Source: Lamellibrachia satsuma
Taxonomy: Eukaryota; Annelida; Polychaeta; Sabellida; Siboglinidae
Direction of reading: 5' to 3'
DNA length: 64,000 nt
NCBI GenBank assembly: GCA_033239005.1
Contig: BSQZ01000080.1
Location: 1,982,501-2,046,500, forward strand
Of the stretch, positions 38,691-51,108 are shown in pieces; the stretch's first letter is position 1; every line of letters starts with the position of its first letter. The position numbers were made by a program, and so were the translations under genes. The notes under the pieces are model-generated. The model did no database searches. It was not told the DNA's origin and saw only the letters and a program-made list of their open reading frames with translations.

Positions 38691-41600
38691 CTGTGGATGT
38701 AAAACATAACTAGAGGTGTAAGATACAACTGTGGATGTAAAACATAACTAGAGAAGTAAGATACAACTGTGGATGTAAAACATAACTAGAGGTGTAAGAT
38801 ACAACTGTGGATGTAAAACATAACTAGAGATGTATGATACAACTGTGGATGTAAAACATAACTAGAGATGTAAGATACAACTGTGGATGTAAAACATAAC
38901 TAGAGAACTAAGATACAACTGTGGATGTAAAACATAACTAGAGAAGTAAGATACAACTGTGGATGTAAAACATAACTAGAGAAGTAAGATACAACTGTGG
39001 ATGTAAAACATAACTAGAGAAGTAAGATACAACTGTGGATGTAAAACATAACTAGAGAAGTAAGATACAACTGTGGATATAAAACATAACTAGAGGTGTA
39101 AGATACAACTGTGGATGTAAAACATAACTAGAGAAGTAAGATACAACTGTGGATGTAAAACATAACTAGAGATGTAAGATACAACTGTGGATGTAAAACA
39201 TAACTAGAGAACTAAGATACAACTGTGGATGTAAAACATAACTAAAGAAGTAAGATACAACTGTGGATATAAAACATAACTAGAGATGTAAGATACAACT
39301 GTGGATGTAAAACATAACTAGAGGTGTAAGATACAACTGTGGATGTAAAACATAACTAAAGAAGTAAGATACAACTGTGGATATAAAACATAACTAGAGA
39401 TGTAAGATACAACTGTGGATGTAAAACATAACTAGAGAACTAAGATACAACTGTGGATGTAAAACATAACTAAAGAAGTAAGATACAACTGTGGATGTAA
39501 AACATAACTAGAGAAGTAAGATACAACTGTGGATGTAAACATAACTAGAGAAGTAAGATACAACTGTGGATGTAAAACATAACTAGAGAAGTAAGATACA
39601 ACTGTGGATGTAAAACATAACTAGAGAACTAAGATACAACTGTGGATGTAAAACATAACTAAAGAAGTAAGATACAACTGTGGATATAAAACATAACTAG
39701 AGATGTAAGATACAACTGTGGATGTAAAACATAACTAGAGAAGTAAGATACAACTGTGGATGTAAAACATAACTAGAGAAGTAAGATACAACTGTGGATG
39801 TAAAACATAACTAGAGAAGTAAGATACAACTGTGGATGTAAAACATAACTAGAGAAGTAAGATACAACTGTGGATGTAAAACATAACTAGAGAAGTAAGA
39901 TACAACTGTGGATATAAAACATAACTAGAGGTGTAAGATACAACTGTGGATGTAAAACATAACTAGAGAAGTAAGATACAACTGTGGATGTAAAACATAA
40001 CTAGAGATGTAAGATACAACTGTGGATGTAAAACATAACTAGAGAACTAAGATACAACTGTGGATGTAAAACATAACTAAAGAAGTAAGATACAACTGTG
40101 GATATAAAACATAACTAGAGATGTAAGATACAACTGTGGATGTAAAACATAACTAGAGGTGTAAGATACAACTGTGGATGTAAAACATAACTAAAGAAGT
40201 AAGATACAACTGTGGATATAAAACATAACTAGAGATGTAAGATACAACTGTGGATGTAAAACATAACTAGAGATGTAAGATACAACTGTGGATGTAAAAC
40301 ATAACTAGAGAAGTAAGATACAACTGTGGATGTAAAACATAACTAGAGAAGTAAGATACAACTGTGGATGTAAAACATAACTAGAGATGTAAGATACAAC
40401 TGTGGATGTAAAACATAACTAGAGATGTAAGATACAACTGTGGATGTAAAACATAACTAGAGATGTATGATACAACTGTGGATGTAAAACATAACTAGAG
40501 AAGTAAGATACAACTGTGGATGTAAAACATAACTAGAGATGTAAGATACAACTGTGGATGTAAAACATAACTAGAGATGTAAGATACAACTGTGGATGTA
40601 AAACATAACTAGAGATGTAGATACAACTGTGGATGTAAAACATAACTAGAGATACAAGTAAGATACAACTGTGGATGTAAAACATAACTAGAGAAGTAAG
40701 ATACAACTGTGGATGTAAAACATAACTAGAGATGTAAGATACAACTGTGGATGTAAAACATAACTAGAGATGTAAGATACGACTGTGGATGTAAAACATA
40801 ACTTGATATGTACGATATGATTGTGGATGTAAAACATAACTAGAGAAGTAAGATACAACTGTGGATATAAAACATAACTAGAGATGTAAGATACAACTGT
40901 GGATGTAAAACATAACTAGAGAAGTAAGATACAACTGTGGATGTAAAACATAACTAGAGAAGTAAGATACAACTGTGGATGTAAAACATAACTAGAGATG
41001 TAAGATACAACTGTGGATGTAAAACATAACTAGAGATGTAAGATACAACTGTGGATGTAAAACATAACTAGAGATGTATGATACAACTGTGGATGTAAAA
41101 CATAACTAGAGAAGTAAGATACAACTGTGGATGTAAAACATAACTAGAGAAGTAAGATACAACTGTGGATGTAAAACATAACTAGAGATGTAAGATACAA
41201 CTGTGGATGTAAAACATAACTAGAGATGTAAGATACGACTGTGGATGTAAAACATAACTTGATATGTACGATATGATTGTGGATGTAAAACATAACTAGA
41301 GAAGTAAGATACAACTGTGGATATAAAACATAACTAGAGATGTAAGATACAACTGTGGATGTAAAACATAACTAGAGAAGTAAGATACAACTGTGGATGT
41401 AAAACATAACTAGAGAAGTAAGATACAACTGTGGATGTAAAACATAACTAGAGATGTAAGATACAACTGTGGATGTAAAACATAACTAGAGATGTAAGAT
41501 ACGACTGTGGATGTAAAACATAACTTGATATGTACGATATGATTGTGGATGTAAAACATAACTAGAGAACTAAGATACAACTGTGGATGTAAAACATAAC

Positions 41601-41860
41601 TAGAGATGTAAGATACAACTGTGGATGTAAAACATAACTAGAGATGTATGATACAACTGTGGATGTAAAACATAACTAGAGAAGTAAGATACAACTGTGG
41701 ATGTAAAACATAACTAGAGATGTAAGATACAACTGTGGATGTAAAACATAACTAGAGAACTAAGATACAACTGTGGATGTAAAACATAACTAGAGAACTA
41801 AGATACAACTGTGGATGTAAAACATAACTAGAGATGTAAGATACAATTGTGGACGTAAAA
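38655..41860. repeat. 38-bp minisatellite x about 84 with higher-order structure
   Basis: Units contain AACTGTGGATGTAAAACATA and ACTAGAGAAGTAAGATAC. Variant units (GATGTAAG, GAACTAAG, GGTGTAAG, GATGTATG) recur in blocks. A distinctive variant with TACGATATGATTGTGG appears at 40811, 41267 and 41533, spaced 456 and 266 bp, which is exactly 12 and 7 units. A few units resume after the SINE (42066-42210), heavily decayed. Confidence 0.97.
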
Positions 41861-41862
41861 AC

Positions 41863-42065
41863 TGGGGAGCGGTGATCTAATGGTTAGAGCACCCGCCTGT
41901 TGATCGAGAGGATGGTAGTTCGATTCCACCTCCGCCGTTTCGAAGCTTGGGCAATTTGTTCATCCCACTTAGGCCGTGTCTTTCGGAAGAGACACTAAAA
42001 GCCGTTGGTCCAAACTCCTGCATTAGCTCAAGATTGGGCTGTTTGGAGTATAACTACTTGAGACG
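41863..42065 (+). mobile_element. SINE family A inserted in the 38-bp array
   Basis: tRNA-like head (possibly tRNA-Asn-like, with CCTGTTGA at the anticodon loop), A box near TGATCTAATGG (41873-41883) and B box GTTCGATTCC (41918-41927). The core GTGTCTTTCGGAAGAGACAC follows, then a tail GGGCTGTTTGGAGTATAACT ending ACTTGAGAC. Array units lie on both sides. The tail matches the 3' end of the LINE fragment at 57.9 kb. Confidence 0.85.
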
Positions 42066-42210
42066 ACTGTGGATGTAAAGACATAACTAGAGATGTAAAA
42101 TACTACTGTGGATGTAAAACATAACCAGATATGTAAGATATGACTGTAGATGTAAGACATAACTAGAGATGTAAGATCAACTATGGATGTAAGATATAAC
42201 TAGAGATGTA

Positions 42211-42488
42211 AGCACTTCTAGAAGATGTACTTCAGGTAAGACTTCAACAAAACATTTTAAAGTGATGTAATCCCAATGCTGACAAAAATAGAACAAAATG
42301 ATGACCTTGGAGCAGGCGTGTGGCGATTAATCTACTATACAGGGGTATTAATTACCTAAGTTTTAAAAGTTACTCTTGGATTATTTTCGATTAAGTTGAC
42401 TTGCATTTTGAAAGTTAACTAATTAAGTTAATTTATGAAATTAACTATCTAAGTTCATGAGTAAGTTGACTTACATTACAGTAGGAGT
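42211..42488. other. AT-rich intron segment
   Basis: Repeated TTAACTAATTAAGTTAA-like words, reminiscent of the AATTAC/AATTAA elements at 6.8 and 49.6 kb. No gene. Confidence 0.4.
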
Positions 42489-43788
42489 AGGTTTGTGCTT
42501 ACTCTCAAGGGTTCAGCTGGTGGGTGGAGTAGGTTGGTGCCTACTCTCAAGGGTTCAGCTGGTAGGTGGAGTAGATTTGTGTCTGCTCTCATAGGTTCAG
42601 CTGGTGGGTGGAGTAGATTTGTGTCGGCTCTCAAGGGTTCAGCCGGTGGGCGGAGTAGGTTTGTGCCTGCTCTCAAGGGTTCAGCCAGTAGGTGGAGTAG
42701 ATTTGTGCCTGCTCTCAAGGGTTCAGCTGGTGGGTGGAGTAGATTTGTGTCTGCTCTCATAGGTTCAGCTGGTGGGTGGAGAAGGTTTGTGCCTGCTCTC
42801 AAGAGTTCAGCTGGTGGGTGGAGTAGGTTTGTGTCTGCTCTCGAGGGTTCAGCCAGTGGGTGGAGTAGGTTTGTGTCGGCTCTCAAGGGTTCAGCCAGTG
42901 GGTGGAGTAGGTTTGTGCCTGCTCTTAAGGGTTCAGCTGGTAGGTGGAGTAAGTTTGTGGCTGCTTTCAAGGGTTCAGCTGGTGGGTGGAGTAGGTTTAT
43001 GTCTGCTCTCAAGGGTTCAGTTGGTGGGTGGAGTAGGTTTGTGCCTGCTCTCAAGGGTTCAGCTGGTGGGTGGAGTAGATTTGTGTCTGCTCTCATAGGT
43101 TCAGCTGGTGGGTGGAGAAGGTTTGTGCCTGCTCTCAAGGGTTCAGCTGGTGGGTGGAGTAGGTTTGTGTCTGCTCTCGAGGGTTCAGCCAGTGGGTGGA
43201 GTAGGTTTGTGGCTGCTCTCAAGGGTTCAGCCAGTGGGTGGAGTAGGTTTGTGCCTGCTCTTAAGGGTTCAGCTGGTAGGTGGAGTAAGTTTGTGGCTGC
43301 TTTCAAGGGTTCAGCTGGTGGGTGGAGTAGGTTTGTGCCTGCTCTCAAGGGTTCAGCTGGTGGGTGGAGTAGGTTTGTGCCTGCTCTCAAGGGTTCAGTT
43401 GGTGGGTGGAGTAGGTTTGTGCCTGCTCTCAAGGGTTCAGCTGGTGGGTGGAGTAGATTTGTGTCTGCTCTCATAGGTTCAGCTGGTGGGTGGAGAAGGT
43501 TTGTGCCTGCTCTCAAGGGTTCAGCTGGTGGGTGGAGTAGGTTTGTGTCTGCTCTCGAGGGTTCAGCCAGTGGGTGGAGTAGGTTTGTGTCGGCTCTCAA
43601 GGGTTCAGCCAGTGGGTGGAGTAGGTTTGTGCCTGCTCTTAAGGGTTCAGCTGTTAGGTGGAGTAAGTTTGTGGCTGCTTTCAAGGGTTCAGTTGGTGGG
43701 TGGAGTAGGTTTGTGCCTGCTCTCAAGGGTTCAGCTGGTGGGTGGAGTACGTTTGTGGCTGCTCTCAAGGGTTCAGCTGGGGGTGGAT
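42489..43788. repeat. 42-bp minisatellite x about 31 with 8-9-unit higher-order repeat
   Basis: Units contain GGTTCAGCTGGTGGGTGGAG and GTTTGTGCCTGCTCTCAAG. A distinctive GTGGAGAAGG unit recurs at about 42776, 43112 and 43490 (336 and 378 bp, 8 and 9 units). Both strands are open for about 430 codons (14-residue period) because the unit is a multiple of three and stop-free. No start context, promoter or known domain supports a gene. Confidence 0.95.
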
Positions 43789-44508
43789 GAGTTTGGATTC
43801 TTCCAGAAAGTTCTGCAGCTGAAACTATAGTTCTTGATCAGAAAGTAGATGTAGAGGAACTAAACGTCCAGGACTAGGTCAAGTGTACAGAGGGATATTT
43901 CTAGCCAAGTTGTCGCAAGTGAAGATCTTAATTGGGACTACCAGGTATAGTTGCACTAAGAAGAACTAAGACATACATTTTTAACAATAACTACCATAAC
44001 TGACTGTGTGAATAGTGAATAGTTCCTACGTCTCTTGTTTTGATGAGTATTGTGCTTGATTCAGTAAGTAGTTACCACTGCAATCGAAAGTAAACAACTT
44101 CTTATTAACTCTTTGCACTACTGATCTATGAGACGCTGCGTGAGCTTTGAAACAGACAGCCTTTGTTTACTATATTCCTGGATGACCGGTTTACAACATT
44201 GACCCGTGATCTATTCAAACTGGACAGTTCACTAAACTACACACAATGGCATGGTCTAGAAGATAATGTTGGATCAGGAACCATCCCCTGACATCATCAA
44301 TTAAGTTGTTTACTTCTGATAGTGGTATCTATTTGAGTCAGACTTGTCAAACACAACACTCAGCAACACAGTGAAGTGGAAGGGCACAGACCACAGTTAA
44401 TATGACCATTGGTGACCATATTAACTTTTGCATGATTATAAGAAAATGTGTCACAAATTGTAAACCTGCTTGGCATACACTGGCACCATGTTACTAATGA
44501 GCTCATAC
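43789..44508. other. Intergenic or intron, nothing recognised
   Basis: Unique sequence with no domain or splice evidence. Confidence 0.5.
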
Positions 44509-44640
44509 ACCTACAGCTCATACACCTACAGCTCATACACCTACAGCTCATACACCTACAGCTCATACACCTACAGCTCATACACCTACAGCTCATACAC
44601 CTACAGCTCATACACCTACAGCTCATACACCTACAGCTCT
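44509..44640. repeat. 15-bp x 9 repeat
   Basis: Perfect CTCATACACCTACAG units. A short TTGACCCCCATAC repeat follows at about 44742-44792. Confidence 0.97.
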
Positions 44641-45545
44641 ATTAACCATGTTGCAAATGTGATTACACTCAAAAGTAGCCGTTTTCACAAAATATTAATA
44701 TGCCTACCAGTGTTTACGCAGTTGATGTCAATCTACACAGCCTTGACCCCCACACTTGACCCCCATACTTGACCCCATACTTGACCCCCATACTAAATAC
44801 ACAGGTCTGTTTATAAGCTGATCTGGCTGTGTATGTCTCAGGTACAAGCAAAATCATGACAGACCAATTGTGTTTACTGAGCCGGTGAAGCATCAACACA
44901 TTAGTACAGTGTTTGTACTACATACTTTGGTCCTTATATACAGGATAAACAGAATGTTACTTACTTTGTGAGTGTATCACAAGGGTTAGGACTTATCCTC
45001 TCTATGAGTCTTACTTCCCATTGCATAGCCACAAAGTATAATGGTCCTATACTACTTAGTGTATACCAAAGTGACTGAAACACATTTGCTACAGCTACCC
45101 AGACGCCACGTGCTAGACAAACAACTTGTGTCCACGCCCCAGGCCACCAGGCAAGCAATATGTAGCACTGAGTCTACATGTTAGTCTCTGTCTTCATAAC
45201 TAGCCAGGATGGGCCCAATGAAGCATTCACACTGTACAATGTAAATGACAGAAATGTGGGCATTATGTCGCCTCTGAGCTCAGGTTCCTGAGGATATAGG
45301 CGCCATAGAAGTCAATTATTATTATAATTACAAGTATACATCATTTCGATTTATGAAATCTTGATGAAATGGTTTACAAAAGACATTATATGAAAGATTG
45401 TATGACACATAAAACCAGCCATGGTCTATGCAGATCATATCAACACAGACCAAGACTGTACATTAGCCAGATCTCTACATTGACCACTTTCTACACTAAT
45501 AACTGTCTACATTAACCACTAGGGTGTCAATCTGTACATACTGAC
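44641..45545. other. Nothing recognised
   Basis: Only the short TTGACCCC repeat and scattered small open frames. Confidence 0.5.
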
Positions 45546-45647
45546 CAGGTCCCAGTTGAAGTTCTCAAATACATCGTCAGCAACGAATCCAGCTGAGCCT
45601 TGTGAAGAATAACCACTCGAGTCTACACTTCCCGTTGATGAAGACAT
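45546..45647 (-). CDS. PRKAB: Candidate PRKAB alternative first exon (MSSST form)
   Basis: 34 codons from an ATG in good context (GCAACAATGT) to a phase-0 donor GTCAGT. It encodes MSSSTGSVDSSGYSSQ, GSAGFVADDVFENFNWDL: Ser-rich, then acidic. Phase 0 matches the acceptor at 34408, giving a 257-residue product with exon A. The frame is open further upstream, so a longer N-terminus is possible. It lacks Gly2, so this isoform would not be N-myristoylated. Membership of the gene is inferred only from strand, phase and lack of any other gene. Confidence 0.5.
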
Positions 45648-46618
45648 TGTTGCAATGCCTTCACACTGCCGCAAACCGTCAGCCAGAAGATTCAAACAGC
45701 ACTGCCAGTCTGTGGGTGGCACTAAGACAGATCTGTTGTTGTTCACTGCCCGGCAGTTCGGCAAAACAATGAACCAACTGTCAACAGCATGAGTCCTTGT
45801 GTAGCTGTGTCACAATGCCTTGACAGAATTGGTGATTTATAGCAAGGGCCAGGTTGACCCACCTGGCACCAGTGTGAGTGACAGGCAATGTGCTGGCTCT
45901 AGTAAGAGGACAAAAAGTGGTGTGGGTAAACAGTCTGGAGGGTCTCAACTAGGTCACTGAGAGAGGCCAGCTGTTGTTGATGTGAAAGGCTCACTTAATC
46001 CTAAAGCTGAGCATCGTCACAGGGAAAGGGCAAACTGCAATAAACAGACCTGAATTCACTTGTCTGCTGGAGAACCTCCTTTGCTCTCTTTGAGTTCAGT
46101 CTCAACAAATGTGTACACTCATTGCCATGACAACCTCTGCTATATTTAGCATTCTAACACAGTACAACTGCTCCAAAAAACAAACACTGAATTCAGTCCT
46201 TGTTCACTGCATGCACATGGGCATGGGTGCACGTGCATGTGTGTGTGCATGCACGCACGCACGCATGCACACACACACAGGTCTTTAAGAAAATCAAAGT
46301 TTCTAGTTGGCAGTACTGTGTGCAAATGTAAAAGCATCACATAACATCAGGTGTGATTAGTCATAATGCTATTCTATGTGACTGTCTAAGTTGAAATATG
46401 TGCTCTGCCAGTAAAGCAGAATGCGCAATCTGCTACTGCATGCAGCAAACACTTGACATGTTCAACCCTAAATCAATCTAAAGACCTATCACTATAGTAG
46501 GTAAAACTGTCACCTCTAATATAAGTTTGTTATGCAGGGTACCACAAATATGTTACTGCTTAAATACATATCGCTGGACAGTTTAGGTACTGTGGGACAG
46601 TCAAGTGATGTGGTCAAT
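45648..46618. other. Possible promoter-proximal region, nothing definite
   Basis: Upstream of the MSSST exon on the minus strand. A CA/GC-rich tract (ATGCACGCACGCACGCATGC) lies near 46248-46268. Confidence 0.4.
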
Positions 46619-47085
46619 AAGTTAACTTGAACATTATGAGTGTAGTCACAACTTGAACTCTATGAGTCTAGCAACAACTTGAACATCATGAATGTGAGTA
46701 TAGCCACAACTTGAACTCTATCAGTGTAGCCACAACTTGAACACTATGAGTGTAGTCACAACTTGAACTCTATGAGTCTAGCAACAACTTGAACATCATG
46801 AATGTGAGTATAGCCACAACTTGAACACTATGAGTGTAGCCACAACTTGAACACTATGAGTGTAGCCACAACTTGAACTCTATCAGTGTAGCCACAACTT
46901 GAACACTATGAGTGTAGCCACAACTTGTACAATATGAGTGCAGCCACAACTTGAACACTATGAGTGTAGTCACAACTTGAACACTATGAGTGTAGCCACA
47001 ACTTGAACACTGAGTGTAGTCATAACTTGAACTCTATGAGTCTAGCCACAACTTGAACACTATGAGTGTAGTCATAACTCAACCA
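46619..47085. repeat. About 26-bp minisatellite x 17
   Basis: Units contain CACAACTTGAACACTATGAG and TGTAGC, with longer variants carrying CATCATGAATGTGAGTATAG. Confidence 0.9.
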
Positions 47086-47106
47086 TTTGTAAGGATGACT
47101 GGGACA

Positions 47107-47345
47107 ACTTACCACGAACTCACCCACTGTCAGTAGCTACAACCCCAACTTACCACGAACTCACCCACTGTCAGTAGCTACAACCCCAACTTACCACGAA
47201 CTCACCCACTGTCAGTAGCTACAACCCCAACTTACCACGAACTCACCCACTGTCAGTAGCTACAACCCCAACTTACCACGAACTCACCCACTGTCAGTAG
47301 CTACAACCCCAACTTACCACGAACTCACCCACTGCCCCAACTTAC
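47107..47345. repeat. 41-bp minisatellite x 6 carrying copies of a splice donor
   Basis: Units contain ACTTACCACGAACTCACCCA and CTGTCAGTAGCTACAACCCC. On the minus strand each has GGTAAGTTGGGG, identical to the donor of the adjoining exon at 47346, and also GGGTGAGT. The array runs directly into that donor. Confidence 0.95.
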
Positions 47346-47426
47346 CCATTTACAAGCCAGGTTTGTGGACCGATGTGTCTCAACATCATAGAACACATCG
47401 TCATCTCCGTCCGAGTCTGACGCCAT
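47346..47426 (-). CDS. PRKAB: Candidate PRKAB alternative first exon (MASDSDGDDD form)
   Basis: 27 codons from ATG (CTGTAATGG) to a consensus donor GTAAGTTGG, phase 0. It encodes MASDSDGDDDVFYDVE, THRSTNLACKW: strongly acidic N-terminus, no Gly2. Phase fits the 34408 acceptor and gives about 250 residues with exon A. Evidence for gene membership is strand, phase and position only. Confidence 0.5.
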
Positions 47427-48040
47427 TACAGACAGTTATTAAGTAGCAATTGGACAAAGATAGTCAACCGAGTCTACTACGACTACTGCAATGACTGTCC
47501 CATCACCTGGCTGTGTCCCCAACGTCACCACTGCCTCGTCATCACCGCCTCATCACCACCACCTTGTCACCACCGCCTCGTCACCACCACCTTCTCCCAA
47601 CACCTATGCCACCACGTATGCAACACTAGTAGCATGAGGCGGAGGACGATACCTCCATCAGGAGATAATGCCGGACATAACAACATAATTTATAGCTTGA
47701 TGAACTCGATCCAAGCTAGTAATGAATCGACTGTCTAGCTAAAAAAAAACAATTATTGTTCTACATCACAAAGATGTATTTCCGACATAGGTTATTAATT
47801 ATCACCTTTAAAACATATTTCATTTGTTATGCTTATAAAATATAACACCAGCCAATGTTCCAAAAAATGGAAATTCGGATGGTTAAAGCTGATTTACAGG
47901 TGAAACCAATATTGTAGTTGGTTGATGCTAGAAAAAATCCTCTGCCCCATCCAAATTCGATATTAACAAACCTCAGTCAGACATGGTTGACAGTTAATTG
48001 CAACAGCCAAAACACAGCTTTAATGTTAGTAACTTAACAT
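47427..48040. other. Upstream of MASDS exon; no gene
   Basis: A short CACC-rich imperfect repeat at about 47520-47610 (CACCGCCTCATCACCACCAC). Could be promoter sequence; nothing specific seen. Confidence 0.4.
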
Positions 48041-48530
48041 TATCTTCCAGCACCTTCAAGTAGTACATTCCAGCAACTTTAAATAGTACATTCCAGCAAC
48101 TTTAAATAGTACATTGCATTATTTATGTAACCAGACCTGACGTCACAGTGCAGCTTTATTTGCTTGACAGAAAATAATTAAATCTGAATTAGAAATAAAT
48201 CAACTGCCATCAAGTGAGTGCACCTTTCTGTACGACCTGACAGCCATTGTTCACCTGGTCTCAACCACCACACAGTTGACTGAACTGACACCAGTTTTTC
48301 TACCTACACCCGGCATCACATCACATCACATCACATCACATCACATCAATCAGAGCACATCAGAGCACATCACGCAGTAAAGTTCTATGTAAGAGAAATG
48401 TGCGTGAAACTCACAACAGGTTGTTCACTTGTACTTCACCTTTTCCATTGAATATGTGTGAGAATGAGTGTATGTGTGTGTACGTGTGTGTACGTGTGTG
48501 TATGTGTGTGTATGTATGTGTACATGTGTA
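48041..48530. repeat. Short simple repeats
   Basis: A 23-bp repeat x 3 (TACATTCCAGCAACTTTAAA, about 48062-48113), (CACAT)n at about 48313-48347 and a GT-rich tract at about 48465-48525. Confidence 0.8.
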
Positions 48531-48740
48531 TACATGCACCCATGAATACCTCTGATGACATTAAATCTAATCACACAGTATCAGGATTAGTTTGCTTCAT
48601 GTGCTGGAAAAACAACACATCTCCCCAAGATACGTCTTCCACAAAATAGATAGCCTACCTGCAATCTGGATTAAATTTAATTATTTTTACCAAACAATTT
48701 TAAAGTGGATAAACACTGCATTTGTGCAACTTGAGAGTTA

Positions 48741-48800
48741 TGTGAAAGAGTCTACTATGATATACTTGAGAGTTATGTGAAAGAGTCTACTATGATATAA
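48741..48800. repeat. Tandem duplication, about 37 bp x 2
   Basis: Two copies of GAGAGTTATGTGAAAGAGTC plus TACTATGATATA. Confidence 0.8.
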
Positions 48801-50560
48801 TACTGCATCAAATGCAATACTGCATCAAACCGAACATGAAACAAAAGTGTGCGTTCTGGTGACATGTTATTATCATTATTACTCATCATCAACACTTGTT
48901 TGTTGTGAGACCAACACTGGCCTATCCCTCCTTTCACTGACACACAGATATGAATCCTCTACCAAGGTGTCAAGTTGACAAGTTTCAGTGCTGGAGACCT
49001 ATAAACAGGGCAATGTTGACAAGACAGCATCCGGAGTGACAAAGTAATTTTTTGTGTAATGTTGTATATGTTGAAATTGCATAGAAATGTGTCATGTATT
49101 TTGAATAGTAACTACAGTGGGCTTTTGACCTAGAGCTAACTAAGTCAGGGGAACTTGACCATTAAGTGAATGACACATGCCGTCTGTCCTGAGAAATAGA
49201 TCATAACAGGTGTTCAGTAAACACAGTTCACTTTCGGAGGTAACAGCCATGACTTGGCAGAAAACAAACTTCTGACTTGACTAAACACAGACTAGATGGA
49301 AGTGGTCAATAAGAGGGGTCAGTAGAGGGGTCACTGGGCTGGGTTCAGCTACAATTCTCAGTTACAATGACATACTTTTAACAACTTAATTAAAAAATGT
49401 CATAACAGTTAAAAAAAATGTTAATGAAATTACACAGCTTCAAAAAGTATATTACAATGTTACATAACAGGTGATTTACAGCAGTTATTACATTGAACAC
49501 AACTAAATTGTTTTTATACAGGAAGGTTACATTTATCATTACTGTTCATTGTTTAGACAGGGTTTTAGGCAGGCATGGGGCAATTAACATGAAAAGTTTA
49601 TTAATTAAATTACAATTAACTGATAAATGTTCCAATTAAATTAAATTAACCTCACACATTTCCTAGGTCAATAAAATAAAATTAACCTCCCAAATTTTTC
49701 TATTAAATTAAATTAACAATTAACTTTAATTCAATTAACAATTAAATTATGTTTTGGTAGAAATGCAGATTACATTCATATGTGACTGTTTTTTGCAAGT
49801 TTAAGCACTTGATATAAGTCATCATTGAAAAAATATATGCTAATTGTTATTGTTTACACATTTTATAACAGTTCTAAAATCACAAGTAGGTTTCTAAACA
49901 TTACTGTCATGATAGTACAGCGTTTATATACATTGATGGAATTTCTTTACTTATTACATCTGAGGAACATTATTATTATCATCAAACAAATCTGAACATT
50001 ATTATTAACTTATAAAAGAAATGTGTTTTGTAACATTGTTGGAACTTTAGAGATTTGCTCATAAAATGTTTATATATCAAGACATTTGTTCATGGGGTAC
50101 TGGATTACATTTTAAAACTTGCAGATACTTGTTAAAATTTATATTTTTTCTGAAAGGAATGTAAAGTTGTGACTGAAGATTTGCAGGGTGGGGAAGTTCA
50201 ACCACCAAATTAACAAAACTGGGTAACAACATACATAATTTCTATGTACCAAGATGTTATTTATGCTGTGTTTTAATGCTAAATCATTAGGTTTCCCCTT
50301 TATACACTAGCTTTAAATATAATAGACAATTGTTTATACATCACTAGAACTGGCATACTTTAGATTTAAGTTGGATCCCAAACTGAAGCTATTTTACTTT
50401 TCTCTGCATGTTATATGTACACTTGCAGATGTACAGAAAAATATAGATACATAGTCTAATGCATATATCTAATGGATAGGTCCACTTGGCTGCAAGTTGC
50501 CAGCCCAAAATATTGACTTTAGACAGAGATTTGCAGAAGCCATCATTTGCCATCAACTTA
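48801..50560. other. AT-rich stretch, no gene
   Basis: About 49575-49755 is an AATTAA-rich block (TTAAATTAAATTAAC words) like other decayed AATTAC elements in the window. Otherwise nothing recognised. Confidence 0.5.
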
Positions 50561-50565
50561 TCAAT

Positions 50566-51108
50566 GGTCCGTTCTTACTGCCAGGGCTGGTTCCATGGCA
50601 GTGAGAATGGTCCGTTCTTACTGCCAGGGCTGGTTCTGTGGCAGTGAGAATGGTCCGTTCTTACTGCCAGGGCTGGTTCCGTGGCAGTGAGAATGGTCCG
50701 TTCTTACTGCCAGGGCTGGTTCCGTGGCAGTGAGAATGGTCCGTTCTTACTGCCAGGGCTGGTTCCATGGCAGTGAGAATGGTCCGTTCTTACTGCCAGG
50801 GCTGGTTCCGTGGCAGTGACAATGGTCCGTTCTTACTGCCAGGGCTGGTTCCGTGGCAGTGACAATGGTCCGTTCTTACTGCCAGGGCTGGTTCCGTGGC
50901 AGTGAGAATGGTCCGTTCTTACTGCCAGGGCTGGTTCCGTGGCAGTGAGAATGGTCCGTTCTTACTGCCAGGGCTGGTTCCGTGGCAGTGAGAATGGTCC
51001 GTTCTCACTGCCAGGGCTGATTCAGTGGCAGTGACAATGGTCCATTCTCACTGCCAAGGCTGGTTCAGTGGCAGTGACAATGGTCCATTCTCACTGCCAG
51101 GGCTGACA
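50566..51108. repeat. 43-bp hairpin-forming minisatellite x 13
   Basis: Each unit contains ACTGCCAGGGCTGGTTCCG followed by TGGCAGT. The arms extend to TTCT(T/C)ACTGCCA and TGGCAGTGAGAA: 12 bp, perfect in the last units and with one T/G pairing in the others, around a 12-base loop. Confidence 0.95.

Noticed and set aside
41863..41935. Functional tRNA gene (Asn-like)
   Set aside because: It has A and B boxes but continues into a SINE core and tail, and the cloverleaf is imperfect; it is a SINE head.
44961..45031. ATG GGA AGT (MGSKTHREDK) on the minus strand as a myristoylated PRKAB first exon
   Set aside because: The frame ends at once in a stop, and the only donor-like site in it (GTAAGA) would give the wrong phase for the 34408 acceptor.
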